DNA of 34,968 nt, from NCBI GenBank assembly GCA_963815495.1, contig CAWFGW010000022.1, positions 1-34,968 of the forward strand, written 5' to 3'. This DNA comes from CAWFGW01 sp963815495 (GTDB lineage Bacteria > Bacteroidota > Bacteroidia > Cytophagales > JAAEPT01). The notes beneath the pieces were generated by a model. That model saw nothing but the letters and a program-made list of their open reading frames with translations, did not search any database and was not told where the DNA came from. The number at the start of each line of letters is the position of its first letter. The first letter of the stretch is position 1. Both the position numbers and the translations under genes were made by a program. Below are positions 18,971 through 29,148 of the stretch, in pieces.

Positions 18971-19868
18971 ATGGCAAATTTAAAGGAAGTAAGAGGAAGA
19001 ATTCAGTCTGTAAACTCGACACAGCAAATCACTAAAGCCATGAAAATGGTTGCAGCGGCTAAGTTGCGTAGAGCACAAGATAGTATTCTTCAAATGCGGC
19101 CCTATGCTGAAAAGTTAAATTCTTTATTAGGAAGAGTTTCTTCTACCTTGGATGAATCTTTTGACAATAAGTATGCAAAAGCTAGTGAAGAAGTTAACAA
19201 TGTACTTGTTATACGTAATTACTTCAGACCGTGGTTTGTGTGGTGGTTTTAACTCTTCTGTTGCAAAAGCAGCGTTGTCATTGATTAATGAAAAATACCC
19301 TCAGCAAAAAGCAGCAGGAAAACTGGACATACTTAGCATTGGTAAAAAAGGAGCAGAGTTTTTCCAAAGACGTGGTTACAAAGTGAATACTCAGTTCATG
19401 GGTATTTTTGGAAACTTAAGTTTTGGAGCTGTAAAAGAAGCTGCTGAATTTGTAATGCAAGCTTTTGTAGATGGCAAGTACGACAGGGTAGAACTTGTTT
19501 ATAATGAGTTTAAAAATGTGGCAACACAAATTGTAAGAACAGAACAGTTTTTACCAATTGTAGCTGATGATGACGATGAAAGTTCAGATGGACAACAACA
19601 ATGTTGAATACATTTTTGAGCCAGATAAAAAAACAATTGTTGAAGAATTAATTCCTAAGTCACTTAAAATTCAGCTTGTACAAAGCGGTGCTAGAGTCTA
19701 ATGCTTCAGAGCACGGAGCTCGTATGACTGCAATGGATAAAGCAACGGATAATGCTGGGAGAGTTACTTAAAGAATTGAAGTTAGTATACAACCGATCAA
19801 GACAAGCAGCTATTACTACTGAAATCCTAGAGATTGTTGGTGGAGCAGAAGCTTTAGCAAACGGTTAA
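18971..19868 (+). CDS. atpG: ATP synthase F1 subunit gamma, four frame breaks
   Basis: About 297 aa when joined. The N-terminal helix (LKEVRGRIQSVNSTQQITKA) and the C-terminal helix (ARMTAMDKATDNAG, then LLKELKLVYNRSRQAAITTE) form the rotor coiled coil inside the alpha3beta3 ring; the middle has the signature VITSDRGLCGGFN. The frame shifts at about 19214, 19602, 19675-19678 and 19757-19760; each is explained by one extra base. All segments stay highly conserved up to the stop at 19866-19868, so the gene is taken to be functional. It is the last gene of the operon, and a strong terminator follows at 24 bases. Confidence 0.9.
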
Positions 19869-19891
19869 GATACAATAAACATCATATTTAA

Positions 19892-19927
19892 AGCCTTCGA
19901 AATGTATGATTTCGAAGGCTTTTTTAT
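19892..19927 (+). terminator. Rho-independent terminator of the atp operon
   Basis: Perfect 12-bp stem AGCCTTCGAAAT (19892-19903) with ATTTCGAAGGCT (19909-19920), loop GTATG, followed by TTTTTATTTTT. It lies 24 bases after the atpG stop. Confidence 0.92.
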
Positions 19928-20079
19928 TTTTAGCCTTTTTAAATAAACACACTATTAATAAAAGTTGCAAAATTGCAATCGTAGAGGATACGTTTTCCAA
20001 AGTGTACTTCCTTGTAAATGAATCAAAAAAAATGAGTCATTCTAAAATTGTACTATTCTAAGGCTAGAAATTTTTAGGC

Positions 20080-20133
20080 TATATTTGCCCTCGTTTCAAT
20101 GTTCTTTTTTCAATATTTTTTCAGTAACTTTGC
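20080..20133 (+). promoter_or_regulatory. Two candidate -7 promoter elements for gltBD
   Basis: TATATTTGC at 20080-20088 and TAACTTTGC at 20125-20133 both match TAnnTTTGC exactly. Neither has a TTG at the ideal distance upstream (the nearest TTG to the first is 29 bases away, at 20048-20050). They would give leaders of roughly 95-140 bases. Confidence 0.5.
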
Positions 20134-20235
20134 GCTTCCTTTCGCATAGAAAAAGGAGTCTTACCAGAATAGGGTATTCACCCAGCATAAGATAAGATAG
20201 AAGGCATTTATTAGTCATTATTAGACGGGTAAAGT

Positions 20236-23200
20236 ATGAAAGAGAAAAAAAACCAAGGTTTGTACGATCCACAATTTGAGCATGATTCATGTGGAATCGG
20301 ATTAGTTGCCAACCTTAACAATATCAAGTCACATGATATTGTAGAGAAAGCACTTTCCATGTTGATCACCATGGAACACCGAGGAGGTTGTGGTTGTGAT
20401 ATCAACTCCGGTGATGGAGCAGGTGTATTATTACAAAAACCACACAAGTTTTTTGTTAAAGAAGCGAGCAAGAATGGGTTTGAACTACCAGCTGATTATG
20501 ATGCTTATGGAGTAGGTCAAGTGTTTTTCCCTATGGATGAAGGGAAAAGAACGGCTTGCAAAACTATTTTAGAGGAAGCAGTAGCGAAGTTTAACTTCTA
20601 CCGTTCTTGGTTACAGAACCATTAATAAAGACAACTCAACATTAGGTGAAGCACCTCGTTCAACTGAACCAAAAATTCAACAAATCTTCGTTGCTCAAGC
20701 CAGAAACAATGTCGGCAGAAGATTTTGAAAGAAAGTTGTTTGTAATTAGAAATTATACTTCAAACCGCGTTAGCAAAGAAGTAGAAGAAATTGGTGATGA
20801 TTTTTACATCGCATCATTTTCATACAAAACTATCATATACAAAGGACAGTTAAATACTGCCCAAGTAAAAGCATATTTCTCTGACTTAAGTGATGAAAAC
20901 GTAGAGTCAGCATTAGCAGTAATTCACTCACGTTTTTCTACGAACACGTTTCCAAAATGGAAGTTAGCTCAGCCATTTAGATACATTGCTCATAACGGTG
21001 AAATAAACACTGTTCGTGGTAACATCAACTGGATGACTGCCAGAGAAGCAATTTTAAAAACAACGAAGTTTACTGAAGAAGAAATTAACATGGTGTTGCC
21101 ATTGTGCGATCATGCTAATTCGGATTCAGCAAGTTTAGATAATGCTATCGAAATGTTAGTGTTAAGCGGTCGATCATTACCACACGTGATGATGATGGTA
21201 GTGCCTGAAGCTTGGCAAGAATTTCCAGAAATGGAAGAACATAAAAAAGCATTTTATAGCTACTATGCTCACATTATGGAGCCTTGGGATGGACCAGCTT
21301 CTTTGTCGTTTACTGATGGTAAAATTGTTGGTGCTACATTAGATAGAAACGGACTTCGTCCATCACGGTATTGTATCCAAGATGATGGAACTGTTATTCT
21401 TGCTTCTGAAACGGGTGTTTTACCAGTTGATCCAGCTAAAGTAATTGAGCGAGGTCGTTTACAACCAGGTAAAATATTCGTTTGTGATCTTAGAAAAAGG
21501 TAAAATTATCTCAGATGATGAGTTGAAAAAAGATATTTGTTCACAACAACCTTATGGTGAATGGTTAAAAGGAAACGAAACGTTCTTAAAAGATTTACCA
21601 GAAGTGAGCAATGGTGTTGCTGACATGGATGAGGAGACGTTATTAAATCGTCAACAAGCATTTGGGTATACTTCGGAAGATCTTAAAGTAGTAATCACTG
21701 ACCTTTCTAAAAAAGGAATTGAGCCACTAGGTTCAATGGGTATCGATGCTGCTTTGCCAATCTTATCCAAACAAACACAGCACTTATCTCATTACTTTAA
21801 GCAGTTATTTGCACAGGTGACCAACCCACCGATTGATCCAATTCGTGAGAAAATGGTGATGTCGTTGTATTCTTATATTGGGTCATCAAAAAACATTTTA
21901 GACGAAACACCAGAACATTGTGCTAAAATTACGAATCTCATCACCTGTACTTACAAATAAAGAGTTAGCGAAGTTAAAAGGTATTACAAAAGAAGGGTAT
22001 AAGTCTGAAGTAATCGAAATTCTATTTGAAGCATCTCATAAAGCAGGGTGTCTTAGAGTCAGCGGTTGATACCATTTGTGAAAAAGCAATTGAGGCTGTA
22101 AAAGCTGGAGCAAATATCTTAATTCTTTCTGATAAAAAGGTTGATAGCAAAAATGCGCCAATTCCATCCGTTTTGGCAACAGGTGCTATTCACCATGCTT
22201 TAATTCAGAGCAAAGCTTAGAACAAAAACATCTATAGTATTAGAATCAGGTGATGTAAGAGAAACACACCACGTAGCTACAGTTATAGGATATGGTGCTC
22301 ATGCAGTAAACCCTTATTTGGCTTTTGAATCAATAAGAGGATTGAAAAAATCTGGTTTATTGAAGTCAAAACATCCTATTGAGAAATTGGAAGAAAATTT
22401 CATCAAAGGAATTGGCTACGGGTTAAGAAAGATTTTCTCAAAAATGGGAATCTCAACGTTGCAGTCATATCATGGAGCTCAAATATTCGAAGCTTTAGGT
22501 ATTAGCACACCAGTAATTGAAAAGTGCTTTGCTGGAACAGCTGCTCGAATTGAAGGACTTTCTTTTGATGGGATAGCAAAAGAAGCATTAGTGAAACATG
22601 AATTTGCTTTCCCAAAAGAGGGAGAAGAAAAAGTAAATAAATTAGAAGTTGGTGGTGTGTATCAATGGAAGCGAAGAGGTGAATATCACTTGTTCAACCC
22701 GACAACGATACATTACTTACAGCATTCATCGCGAACAAACAACTATCAGATTTATAAGAAATATGCTCGTGAAATCAATGATCAAACTCAAAAAGCGGCT
22801 ACGCTTAGAGGATTGTTAGATTTTCAAGATAAAGAGCCTATTCCTTTGGCTGAAGTTGAATCTGCAGAAAACATCTTCAAAAGATTTGCAACAGGAGCAA
22901 TGTCTTTCGGGTCTATTTCACACGAAGCACATAGCACCTTAGCGATTGCCATGAACCGAATTGGAGGAAAATCTAATTCAGGTGAAGGAGGTGAAGATCC
23001 AATCCGTTTCTTCCCTAAGAAAAATGGTGATTGGGAGCGTTCGGCTATCAAACAAGTTGCATCTGGTCGTTTTGGAGTAACAAGTTATTATTTGTCTAAT
23101 GCAGATGAATTACAAATTAAAATGGCTCAAGGAGCAAAGCCTGGTGAAGGTGGACAGCTTCCTGGTCATAAAGTAGATGATTGGATTGGTACGAGTACGT

Positions 23201-24795
23201 CACTCTACTCCAGGGGTAGGCTTAATTTCTCCTCCTCCTCACCATGATATTTACTCTATTGAGGATTTAGCTCAATTAATATTCGATTTAAAAAATGCCA
23301 ACAGAAAAGCTAGAATCAATGTGAAACTAGTTTCCGAAGCTGGTGTAGGTACTATTGCTGCTGGGGTTGCTAAAGCGTATGCTGATGTTGTGTTAATTGC
23401 TGGTCATGATGGAGGAACAGGTGCTTCACCAATTAGTTCTATCCGACATGCAGGTTTACCTTGGGAACTTGGTTTGGCAGAAACACACCAAACGTTGGTG
23501 AAAAATAAATTGAGAAGTAGAATTGTGGTTCAAGCAGATGGTCAGATGAAAACTGGTCGTGACTTGGCAATCGCTACACTTCTTGGTGCTGAAGAATGGG
23601 GTGTGGCAACAGCTGCCCTTGTGGTTGAAGGTTGTATTATGATGCGAAAGTGTCACCTAAACACGTGTCCAGTTGGTATTGCAACTCAAAACAAAGAGTT
23701 AAGAAAACGATTTAATGCAAATGCAGATCATGTTGTCAATTTCTTTGGTTTCTTAGCACAAGAGCTAAGAGAAATTATGGCTGAATTAGGTTTCAGAACT
23801 ATTGATGAAATGGTAGGTCGTGTAGATAAGTTGAAAATGAGAGACAACATCGATCATTGGAAACTAAAAGATCTTGACTTGAGCAGAATCTTATATAAAC
23901 AAGAAAATCTTGACCCTAACGAAACGCTTTATAAAACGGTTGATCAGCAACATCATATCGCTGAGCAGTTAGATTGGCAGTTAGTGAAATTGGCAGAGCC
24001 AGCATTAAAGCATAAAGAAAATGTTTCGGGCGATATTCCCAATAACAAATATTAATCGTTCAGTTGGAACATTACTTTCAAACGAAATTTCAAAATGGCA
24101 TAAAGGCGAAGGTTTACCAGAAGACACTATCAAAGTGAAATTTACTGGTTCAGCTGGACAATCATTTGGAGCTTTCTCAGCACCAGGTTTAACCTTGGAG
24201 TTAGAAGGTGAAGCAAATGACTATTTCGGAAAAGGTTTGTCAGGAAGTAAATTGATTCTTTATCCATTTAAAGAAACAAAGTATGTTCCTAGTGAAAACA
24301 TGATTGCTGGAAACGTAGCCTTTTATGGTGCAACATCTGGTGAAGCATACATTAGCGGATTGGCTGGTGAGCGTTTCTGTGTAAGAAACTCGGGTGTAAA
24401 AGCTGTAGTCGAAGGAATTGGTGATCACGGATGTGAATACATGACTGGTGGTTTAGCAATTATTCTTGGTAAAACAGGAAGAAACTTTGCTGCTGGAATG
24501 AGTGGTGGAATTGCTTATGTGTTATGATGATGATGACACATTTAAAGCAAAGTGTAACCGTGAAATGGTAGATTTTGACTTAATCGAGTCAGAAGATATC
24601 CATACGCTTCGAATGATGATTGAAAATCATTTCAAACACACTAATTCAGCAGTAGCTGAAAAAATGCTGAAGGATTGGTATAACACACTTCAAAAATTTG
24701 TGAAAGTGATGCCAAGAGATTATAAAGCAGTAATACTAAAAAGAAAAGTAGAATCATTGAGAAATACAGGAAAGGAGGTAGAAGCTCATGGGTAA
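20236..24795 (+). CDS. gltB: Glutamate synthase (NADPH) large subunit, nine frame breaks
   Basis: About 1516 aa when joined, the normal GltB size. The N-terminal glutamine amidotransferase has the nucleophile region FEHDSCGIG (Cys 19) and later HSRFSTNTFPKW. The FMN/synthase domain shows GEGGEDP and KPGEGGQLPGHKV, then SPPPHHDIYSIEDLAQLI in its first half, GHDGGTGASPISS and the 3Fe-4S cysteines in CIMMRKCHLNTCPVG. A C-terminal beta-helix domain follows (SGSKLILYPF, CEYMTGGLAIILG). It makes glutamate from glutamine and 2-oxoglutarate with GltD. Frame changes, each equal to one extra base, lie near 20599, 20696, 21492, 21940, 22048-22055, 22215, 23191, 24038 and 24522. No conserved motif is lost, so error is preferred over decay. 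The 3' end overlaps gltD by 8 bases. Confidence 0.92.
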
Positions 24796-26282
24796 ACCAA
24801 CAGGATTTCTAGAAAAAACAAGGGAACTTCCAAAATATGAAGACCCTTCAGAAAGAATAAAACACTACAATGAGTTTGGTGAAAAGCCTTCTGAAACATT
24901 AATCAATGGGCAAGCTGCACGTTGTATGGATTGTGGTGTTCCGTTTTGCCATAGTGGTTGTCCATTAGGTAATATTATACCAGAATTCAATGATGCGGTC
25001 TATAATGAGGAGTGGGAAGAAGCGGTGAAGATTTTATCTTCAACAAACAACTTTCCAGAGTTTACAGGTAGAATTTGTCCTGCACCATGTGAGTCAGCAT
25101 GTGTGTTAGGAATTAATCAACCACCTGTAGCTATTGAATTCATTGAGAAAAGCATTGTTGAGAAAGGATTTGAATTAGGCATTATCAAACCAGAAGTTCC
25201 CGCAAATAAGAACAGGAAAGAAAGTTGCCGTAATTGGAGCTGGACCGGCTGGTTTAGCTTGTGCAGCTCAATTAAACAAAGCAGGGCACACCGTTACTGT
25301 TTTTGAAAGAGCAGAAGAAGCAGGTGGTTTATTACGTTATGGTATTCCTGATTTCAAATTGGAAAAGTGGGTAGTACAACGTAGAGTTGACTTATTGAAA
25401 GAAGAAGGTATAGAGTTTCGTTTAGGTGTTTCTGTAGGCGAGCAAGTAAAAGGCGCGGAGCTTTTGAAAGACTTTGATGCTATTGCTTTGTGTATGGGTT
25501 CAACCGTACCTCGTGATGTGCCAATTCCAGGTAGAGACTTGAATGGAGTACATTTCGCAATGGATTTCTTGTCGCAGCAAAACAGCAGAAACGCTGGTAA
25601 AAAAGAAAATAAAACCCACAAAGGTGAAGTAGTTGAAGAAATTTGGGCTACAGACAAAAATGTGGTAGTAATAGGTGGTGGTGATACAGGTTCTGACTGT
25701 GTTGGTACATCAAATAGACATGGTGCTCGATCAATTACTCAAATTGAGTTATTGGCAAAACCACCAGAGAGTCGTTCTGAAATGACTCCTTGGCCACAGT
25801 GGCCTATGATGTTACGTACTTCATCTTCTCACGAAGAAGGTGCAGAACGTAGATGGGCATTATTTACCAAAGAATTTATTGGTGATGGTAATGGCAACCT
25901 AAAGGCTATAAAAATGTCTGAAATGGGTTGGGATGATCCTGAGCCAGGTAAAAAACCTCATTGGGTAGAGCAGCCAGATTCTGAATTTGAAGTTCCTTGT
26001 GAATTGGCTTTATTAGCCATTGGTTTTCTTCACCCAGAGCACAACGGTTTGTTGGACGAGTTTGGTGTGGAGTATGATGATCGTGGTAATGTAAAAGACG
26101 ATGGATCATACAGAACATCAGTAGATAAAGTTTTTGCAGCAGGTGATACGCGCAGAGGTCAATCATTAGTTGTGTGGGCAATCTCAGAAGGAAGAGAGTG
26201 TGCTTATAGCATTGACGAATATTTAATGGGTCATTCGAATCTTGAAAAGAAAGACGAAGGCTTCTTAGAAGTTAACGGATAA
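24788..26282 (+). CDS. gltD: Glutamate synthase small subunit, one frame break
   Basis: About 497 aa when joined. The N-terminal domain carries the cysteines of two 4Fe-4S clusters (CMDCGVPFCHSGCPLGNIIP and GRICPAPCESACVLG). The FAD-binding Rossmann motif VAVIGAGPAGLACAAQLNKA follows directly after the frame change, and the NADPH-binding motif VVVIGGGDTGSDCVGT lies near residue 290. It passes electrons from NADPH through FAD and the clusters to GltB. The frame changes at about 25208 (one extra A in AATAAG), restoring PANRTGKKVAVIG. The ATG lies inside the end of gltB, indicating coupled translation. A terminator follows. Confidence 0.93.
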
Positions 26283-26310
26283 GTTAATAATATAAGCCTA
26301 AAACATACAA

Positions 26311-26347
26311 AACCCTCAGTATTCAATTGAATGCTGAGGGTTTTTTT
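26311..26347. terminator. Terminator after gltD
   Basis: Near-perfect 32-base palindrome: AACCCTCAGTATTCAA (26311-26326) with TTGAATGCTGAGGGTT (26327-26342), one T-G pair, followed by seven or more T on plus. On minus a shorter T-run follows, so it could also serve the convergent gene at 26364. Confidence 0.9.
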
Positions 26348-26363
26348 ATGGAAATGAGCGAGG

Positions 26364-26807
26364 TTATTTTACCCCCATCAATAAAAAATCGTTTTCTGTT
26401 TTTATGAAAGTAAGTCCTATACTTGAAAATTTGTGGTACATACTTTTTCGATATTTTAGGTCAAGGTGGTGAATAGTTGGTGAAAGTGCTTTGTAGTTTC
26501 CTAAAACCCACTGGTCATTATTGACGGTGATGGATTGTAGTTTATTACAAAGGCTATCTACAAAATCCTTTTGTTCTTCTTTTGTGTAATCTGCAGGGTG
26601 AAAACCATCATAAGTAATGTCAGCAGCAGCATCATAATAACGACCAAACTTTGCAATATTAGTATTAGAAGTATTTACTTTTTCAAATAAAGACAGTAAA
26701 TGTCTGGCTTTTTGTTTTACAACAAGAGAGTCTACTGGCAATTTAGATTGTGATAAACCTATATTAAACAGCAGAAATGATAGAAAGATGAAGGTTATAT
26801 GTTTCAA
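26364..26807 (-). CDS. Secreted or periplasmic protein of unknown function
   Basis: 147 aa. A signal peptide (MKHITFIFLSFLLFNIGLSQ) is clear. The mature part, about 127 residues, is mixed charged and aromatic, with GRYYDAAADITYDGFHPADY in the middle and a beta-like end (IGLTFIKTENDFLLMGVK). I do not recognise a family. There is no lipobox. It is transcribed alone, convergent with gltD and followed upstream by a 335-base gap, so the neighbours give no clue to its job. Codon use looks like the rest of the window, with no sign of recent transfer. Confidence 0.7.
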   Translation of the reverse strand: MKHITFIFLSFLLFNIGLSQSKLPVDSLVVKQKARHLLSLFEKVNTSNTNIAKFGRYYDAAADITYDGFHPADYTKEEQKDFVDSLCNKLQSITVNNDQWVLGNYKALSPTIHHLDLKYRKSMYHKFSSIGLTFIKTENDFLLMGVK

Positions 26808-27142
26808 GGTAATCAGTAGTTAGGGTGATTTTTTCTTAACAGTGATTTTGTAAACAAATGCGTGACGTAGTAAATAAAGTTTGAAAAAATCAATGTAGTG
26901 AAAATACTACTTAGCACATAACTATTTTTGCAAGTAATACACGATAATTTTTATTTAAAGTGTTTTTTACTATTTATGACCTAGTTAGTTCTCCTAATAC
27001 TAATACAAAATTTAAGTCGGTGCATTGGGTTAGAGTAGCGTTACTTCTAAGGCATTTTGGGTAGGAGTAAAAATTTAATTCTTATATGACAGTAGGAGAA
27101 AAGTAAAACCACATAATTACTTTAATTATGTGGTTTTATAAA
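26808..27142. other. Intergenic region upstream of the orphan secreted protein
   Basis: 335 bases without a credible coding frame. It holds the cyclophilin terminator at 27105-27137 and a lone plus-strand TATTTTTGC at 26923-26931 that matches the -7 consensus but has no fitting TTG and no gene downstream on that strand. Confidence 0.5.
27105..27137 (-). terminator. Terminator of the cyclophilin gene
   Basis: Perfect 15-bp stem AAAACCACATAATTA (27105-27119) with TAATTATGTGGTTTT (27123-27137), loop CTT. It lies five bases past the minus-strand stop codon of the cyclophilin gene, with a T-rich tail on minus. Confidence 0.9.
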
Positions 27143-27577
27143 CTATTCATTCACCACAATCTTATCAATAGCATCACCTTGTTTAATAGCGTCAATTACC
27201 TCTAAGCCTTCCACCACTTTACCAAAACACGTGTGGTTTCTGTCTAAGTGAGCGGTATTGTCTCTACTATGGCACACAAAAAATTGTGATCCACCAGTAT
27301 TTCTACCTGCATGAGCCATAGAAAGCACACCTCTATCGTGGTATTGGTTTTCACCATCTAGCTCACAATCGATATGGTATCCAGGACCACCGTCACCACG
27401 TTTGTTAGGGCAACCGCCTTGTAACACAAAGTTTGGAATAACACGATGGAAATTCAATCCATCATAGAAACCCTTTTTTGCTAACGTGATAAAATTTTCA
27501 ACGGTTTTAGGTGCATCTTTTTCGTAAAACTCTACTTTCATTACTCCTTTAGGAGTGTGTATTTCTGCTGTTTTCAT
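27143..27577 (-). CDS. Cyclophilin-type peptidyl-prolyl cis-trans isomerase
   Basis: 144 aa from the ATG at 27577 (MKTAEIHTPKG). An in-frame ATG ten codons earlier (27607) gives an extension foreign to the family. Signature residues are present: FHRVIPNFVLQGG with the catalytic Arg, GGSQFFVCHS and the His-containing HLDRNHTCFGKVVEG. No signal peptide, so a cytoplasmic folding helper of the PpiB type. It is divergent from the DUF4403 gene with a 124-base intergenic region that must hold both promoters; I found no perfect -33/-7 pair there. Confidence 0.93.
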   Translation of the reverse strand: MKTAEIHTPKGVMKVEFYEKDAPKTVENFITLAKKGFYDGLNFHRVIPNFVLQGGCPNKRGDGGPGYHIDCELDGENQYHDRGVLSMAHAGRNTGGSQFFVCHSRDNTAHLDRNHTCFGKVVEGLEVIDAIKQGDAIDKIVVNE

Positions 27578-27701
27578 GGTGTTTTTAAGTAATTCCGATT
27601 GTATCAAATTGCAAGTTAGCTCATTTTTTAGAAACTAAAGACTTACTGTTAAATTAAATCAAGGTTCCTATTTTCATCAGAATAGATTAAATTGGCTAAG
27701 T

Positions 27702-29093
27702 ATGAAAATAAAGGTGTTAGCACGGTATGGTTTTTTATTGGTAATCTTAATTTTTGCTTCTTGTAAGCGAAAAGCAAAAGTTAACGCAGAAAAGCCTGAA
27801 ACCATAGTAATGGCTCCTGAATTTAAAGGAGAAACGTCTACTATCAACATACCCATTGTGTTGACCATTCCTGAGTTAGAAAAAACAGCCAACCAAGTAG
27901 TCAAGGGGATTATCTATAAAGATGAAAGTTATACCAATAATAACAATGATGATTTAAAACTCGTTGTTTCTAAAAGTCAAAATATTACCATTTCGGCAAA
28001 TAAAAACGAGTTGTTTTTTGATGTTCCTTTATCCATTTGGGCAAAAATAAGAAAAGAAATATTAGGGGTGGAACTCAGTGAGGACACTGACTTTGAAATG
28101 GTGATGAAGTTTAAAACAAGCTTAGATGTCACTAGTGACTGGAATTTTAAAACTAAGACCACCTCACTCGGATACAAAATCGTCAAAGACCCAACCATTA
28201 AATTAGGACCCTTGGTTATACCAATTACCAGCTTAGTAACCGCTGCCCTCGATGATCAGATAGAAGGAATCACCAAAATATTGGATGAAGAAGTAAAAAA
28301 ACAATTGAACCTGAGAAAGATTGTACAAGACCATTGGGAATTAATTCAAAAGCCTGTGTTGCTGGATAAAGAATACCGTACATGGTTACGGGTGCAGCCC
28401 CAGCAGTTCACTATTTCACCGATTGAAGGCAACAAACAACAAGTCAACTTTAACATTGGAGTAAACTCTATCATTGATGTGTTTTCAGGGGATCAACCAG
28501 ACTACACCATTAACAAAACAATACCCACACTTATTATTAATGAAAAACCAGAAGATAAATTTCACATATCAATTGCCAGCGAACTGTCTTACGATCAGGC
28601 AAATCAATTAATTAAAGACAACATTGTCGGGTTTACTTACCAATATAAAAAGAAAGTAATTGAAGTGGCAGACGCTAAAATATTTGGGAACGGAGATAAG
28701 TTAGTCATGGAAGCTCGATTTATTGGTGATGTGGAAGGAACGTTGTTTTTTACTGGTAAACCAGCGTATGATTCGGTTACTCATTCAATGTTTATTGACG
28801 ACTTAGACTTTGATGTAAAGAGTAAAAAAGCGGTACTTAAAGTAGCTAATTGGTTGTTAAAAGGAACATTCAAAAAACGAATGGCAGAACATATGCGAAT
28901 TGGTCTACAAGAAGAAATTGACAAAATAACTGATTTAGTAAAAAAGAGCTTGAAAGAAAACGCAATAAGTAATAATGTGAACATTGATTTAGAGGTTGAT
29001 AAAGTGGTACCTCGCGGAATGTTTGTGACAGAAGAAATGATGCGTATACTGATAGAAATTGATGGTCGTACGGTTGTGCGATATGGGAAATAA
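27702..29093 (+). CDS. DUF4403 family lipoprotein
   Basis: 463 aa. The N-terminal signal peptide ends in a lipobox, FASCKRK (Cys 21). The mature protein has the pattern of DUF4403: a beta-rich first half beginning INIPIVLTIPELEK, then SLGYKIVKDPTIKLGPLVIP, and a C-terminal half with INEKPEDKFHISIA and a long amphipathic helix (KRMAEHMRIGLQEEIDKI). The family is common in Bacteroidota and has no established biochemical function; a two-domain lipid-binding-like fold has been suggested for related proteins, but I cannot show that here. Its TAA overlaps the T-run of the minus-strand hairpin that follows. Confidence 0.8.
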   Translation: MKIKVLARYGFLLVILIFASCKRKAKVNAEKPETIVMAPEFKGETSTINIPIVLTIPELEKTANQVVKGIIYKDESYTNNNNDDLKLVVSKSQNITISANKNELFFDVPLSIWAKIRKEILGVELSEDTDFEMVMKFKTSLDVTSDWNFKTKTTSLGYKIVKDPTIKLGPLVIPITSLVTAALDDQIEGITKILDEEVKKQLNLRKIVQDHWELIQKPVLLDKEYRTWLRVQPQQFTISPIEGNKQQVNFNIGVNSIIDVFSGDQPDYTINKTIPTLIINEKPEDKFHISIASELSYDQANQLIKDNIVGFTYQYKKKVIEVADAKIFGNGDKLVMEARFIGDVEGTLFFTGKPAYDSVTHSMFIDDLDFDVKSKKAVLKVANWLLKGTFKKRMAEHMRIGLQEEIDKITDLVKKSLKENAISNNVNIDLEVDKVVPRGMFVTEEMMRILIEIDGRTVVRYGK

Positions 29094-29148
29094 AAAAATC
29101 CTGAAGGAGAGGTAAACTCTTTGCCCTTCAGGAATTTCAACCAGCTAT
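29092..29148 (-). ncRNA. Candidate structured RNA or terminator, copy B of a tandem pair
   Basis: Minus strand, reading down: box ATAGCTGGTTGAAA (29148-29135), then TCCTGAAGG paired with CCTTCAGGA (9 bp), a 4-nt bulge GCAA on the 5' side only, inner stem AGAG/CTCT with loop TTTAC, then seven T. It shares the exact 14-nt box and the same fold with copy A at 29298-29366, although the stem sequences differ. It ends inside the stop codon of the convergent DUF4403 gene. Whether it is a separate small RNA or the 3' end of the gltX transcript cannot be told. Confidence 0.6.

Larger units (their letters stand above)
19869..20235 (+). other. Intergenic region between atpG and gltB
   Basis: 367 bases without a credible gene. 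It contains the atpG terminator and two -7-like promoter elements in front of gltB, with a leader of about 100 bases before the gltB ATG. A small GGGT-ATTC-ACCC hairpin lies near 20173-20184. No tRNA or repeat was seen. Confidence 0.6.

Noticed and set aside
17324..19868. Loss of atpD and atpC from the ATP synthase operon
   Set aside because: In Bacteroidota these two genes normally lie in a separate locus, so their absence is expected.
20096..20290. Minus-strand 64-codon frame over the gltB leader
   Set aside because: It overlaps two good -7 promoter elements and the start of gltB, has no recognisable domain and no promoter of its own.
18836..22058. Programmed +1 frameshifting at CTT AGA, as in yeast Ty1, in atpA and gltB
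   Set aside because: The same zero-frame sequence at 22804 (gltB), 16683 (atpF) and the related CTT AGG at 484 are read without a shift, AGA is a common codon here, and other breaks in the cluster lack the motif.
20236..24795. gltB as a pseudogene
   Set aside because: All catalytic and cluster residues remain, every break is a single extra base, and similar breaks hit the essential atpG and atpA genes; sequence error is simpler.
27578..27607. Upstream ATG for the cyclophilin gene
   Set aside because: The ten extra residues (IQSELLKNT and so on) do not fit the family, whose members start at the equivalent of MKTAEIHTPKG.
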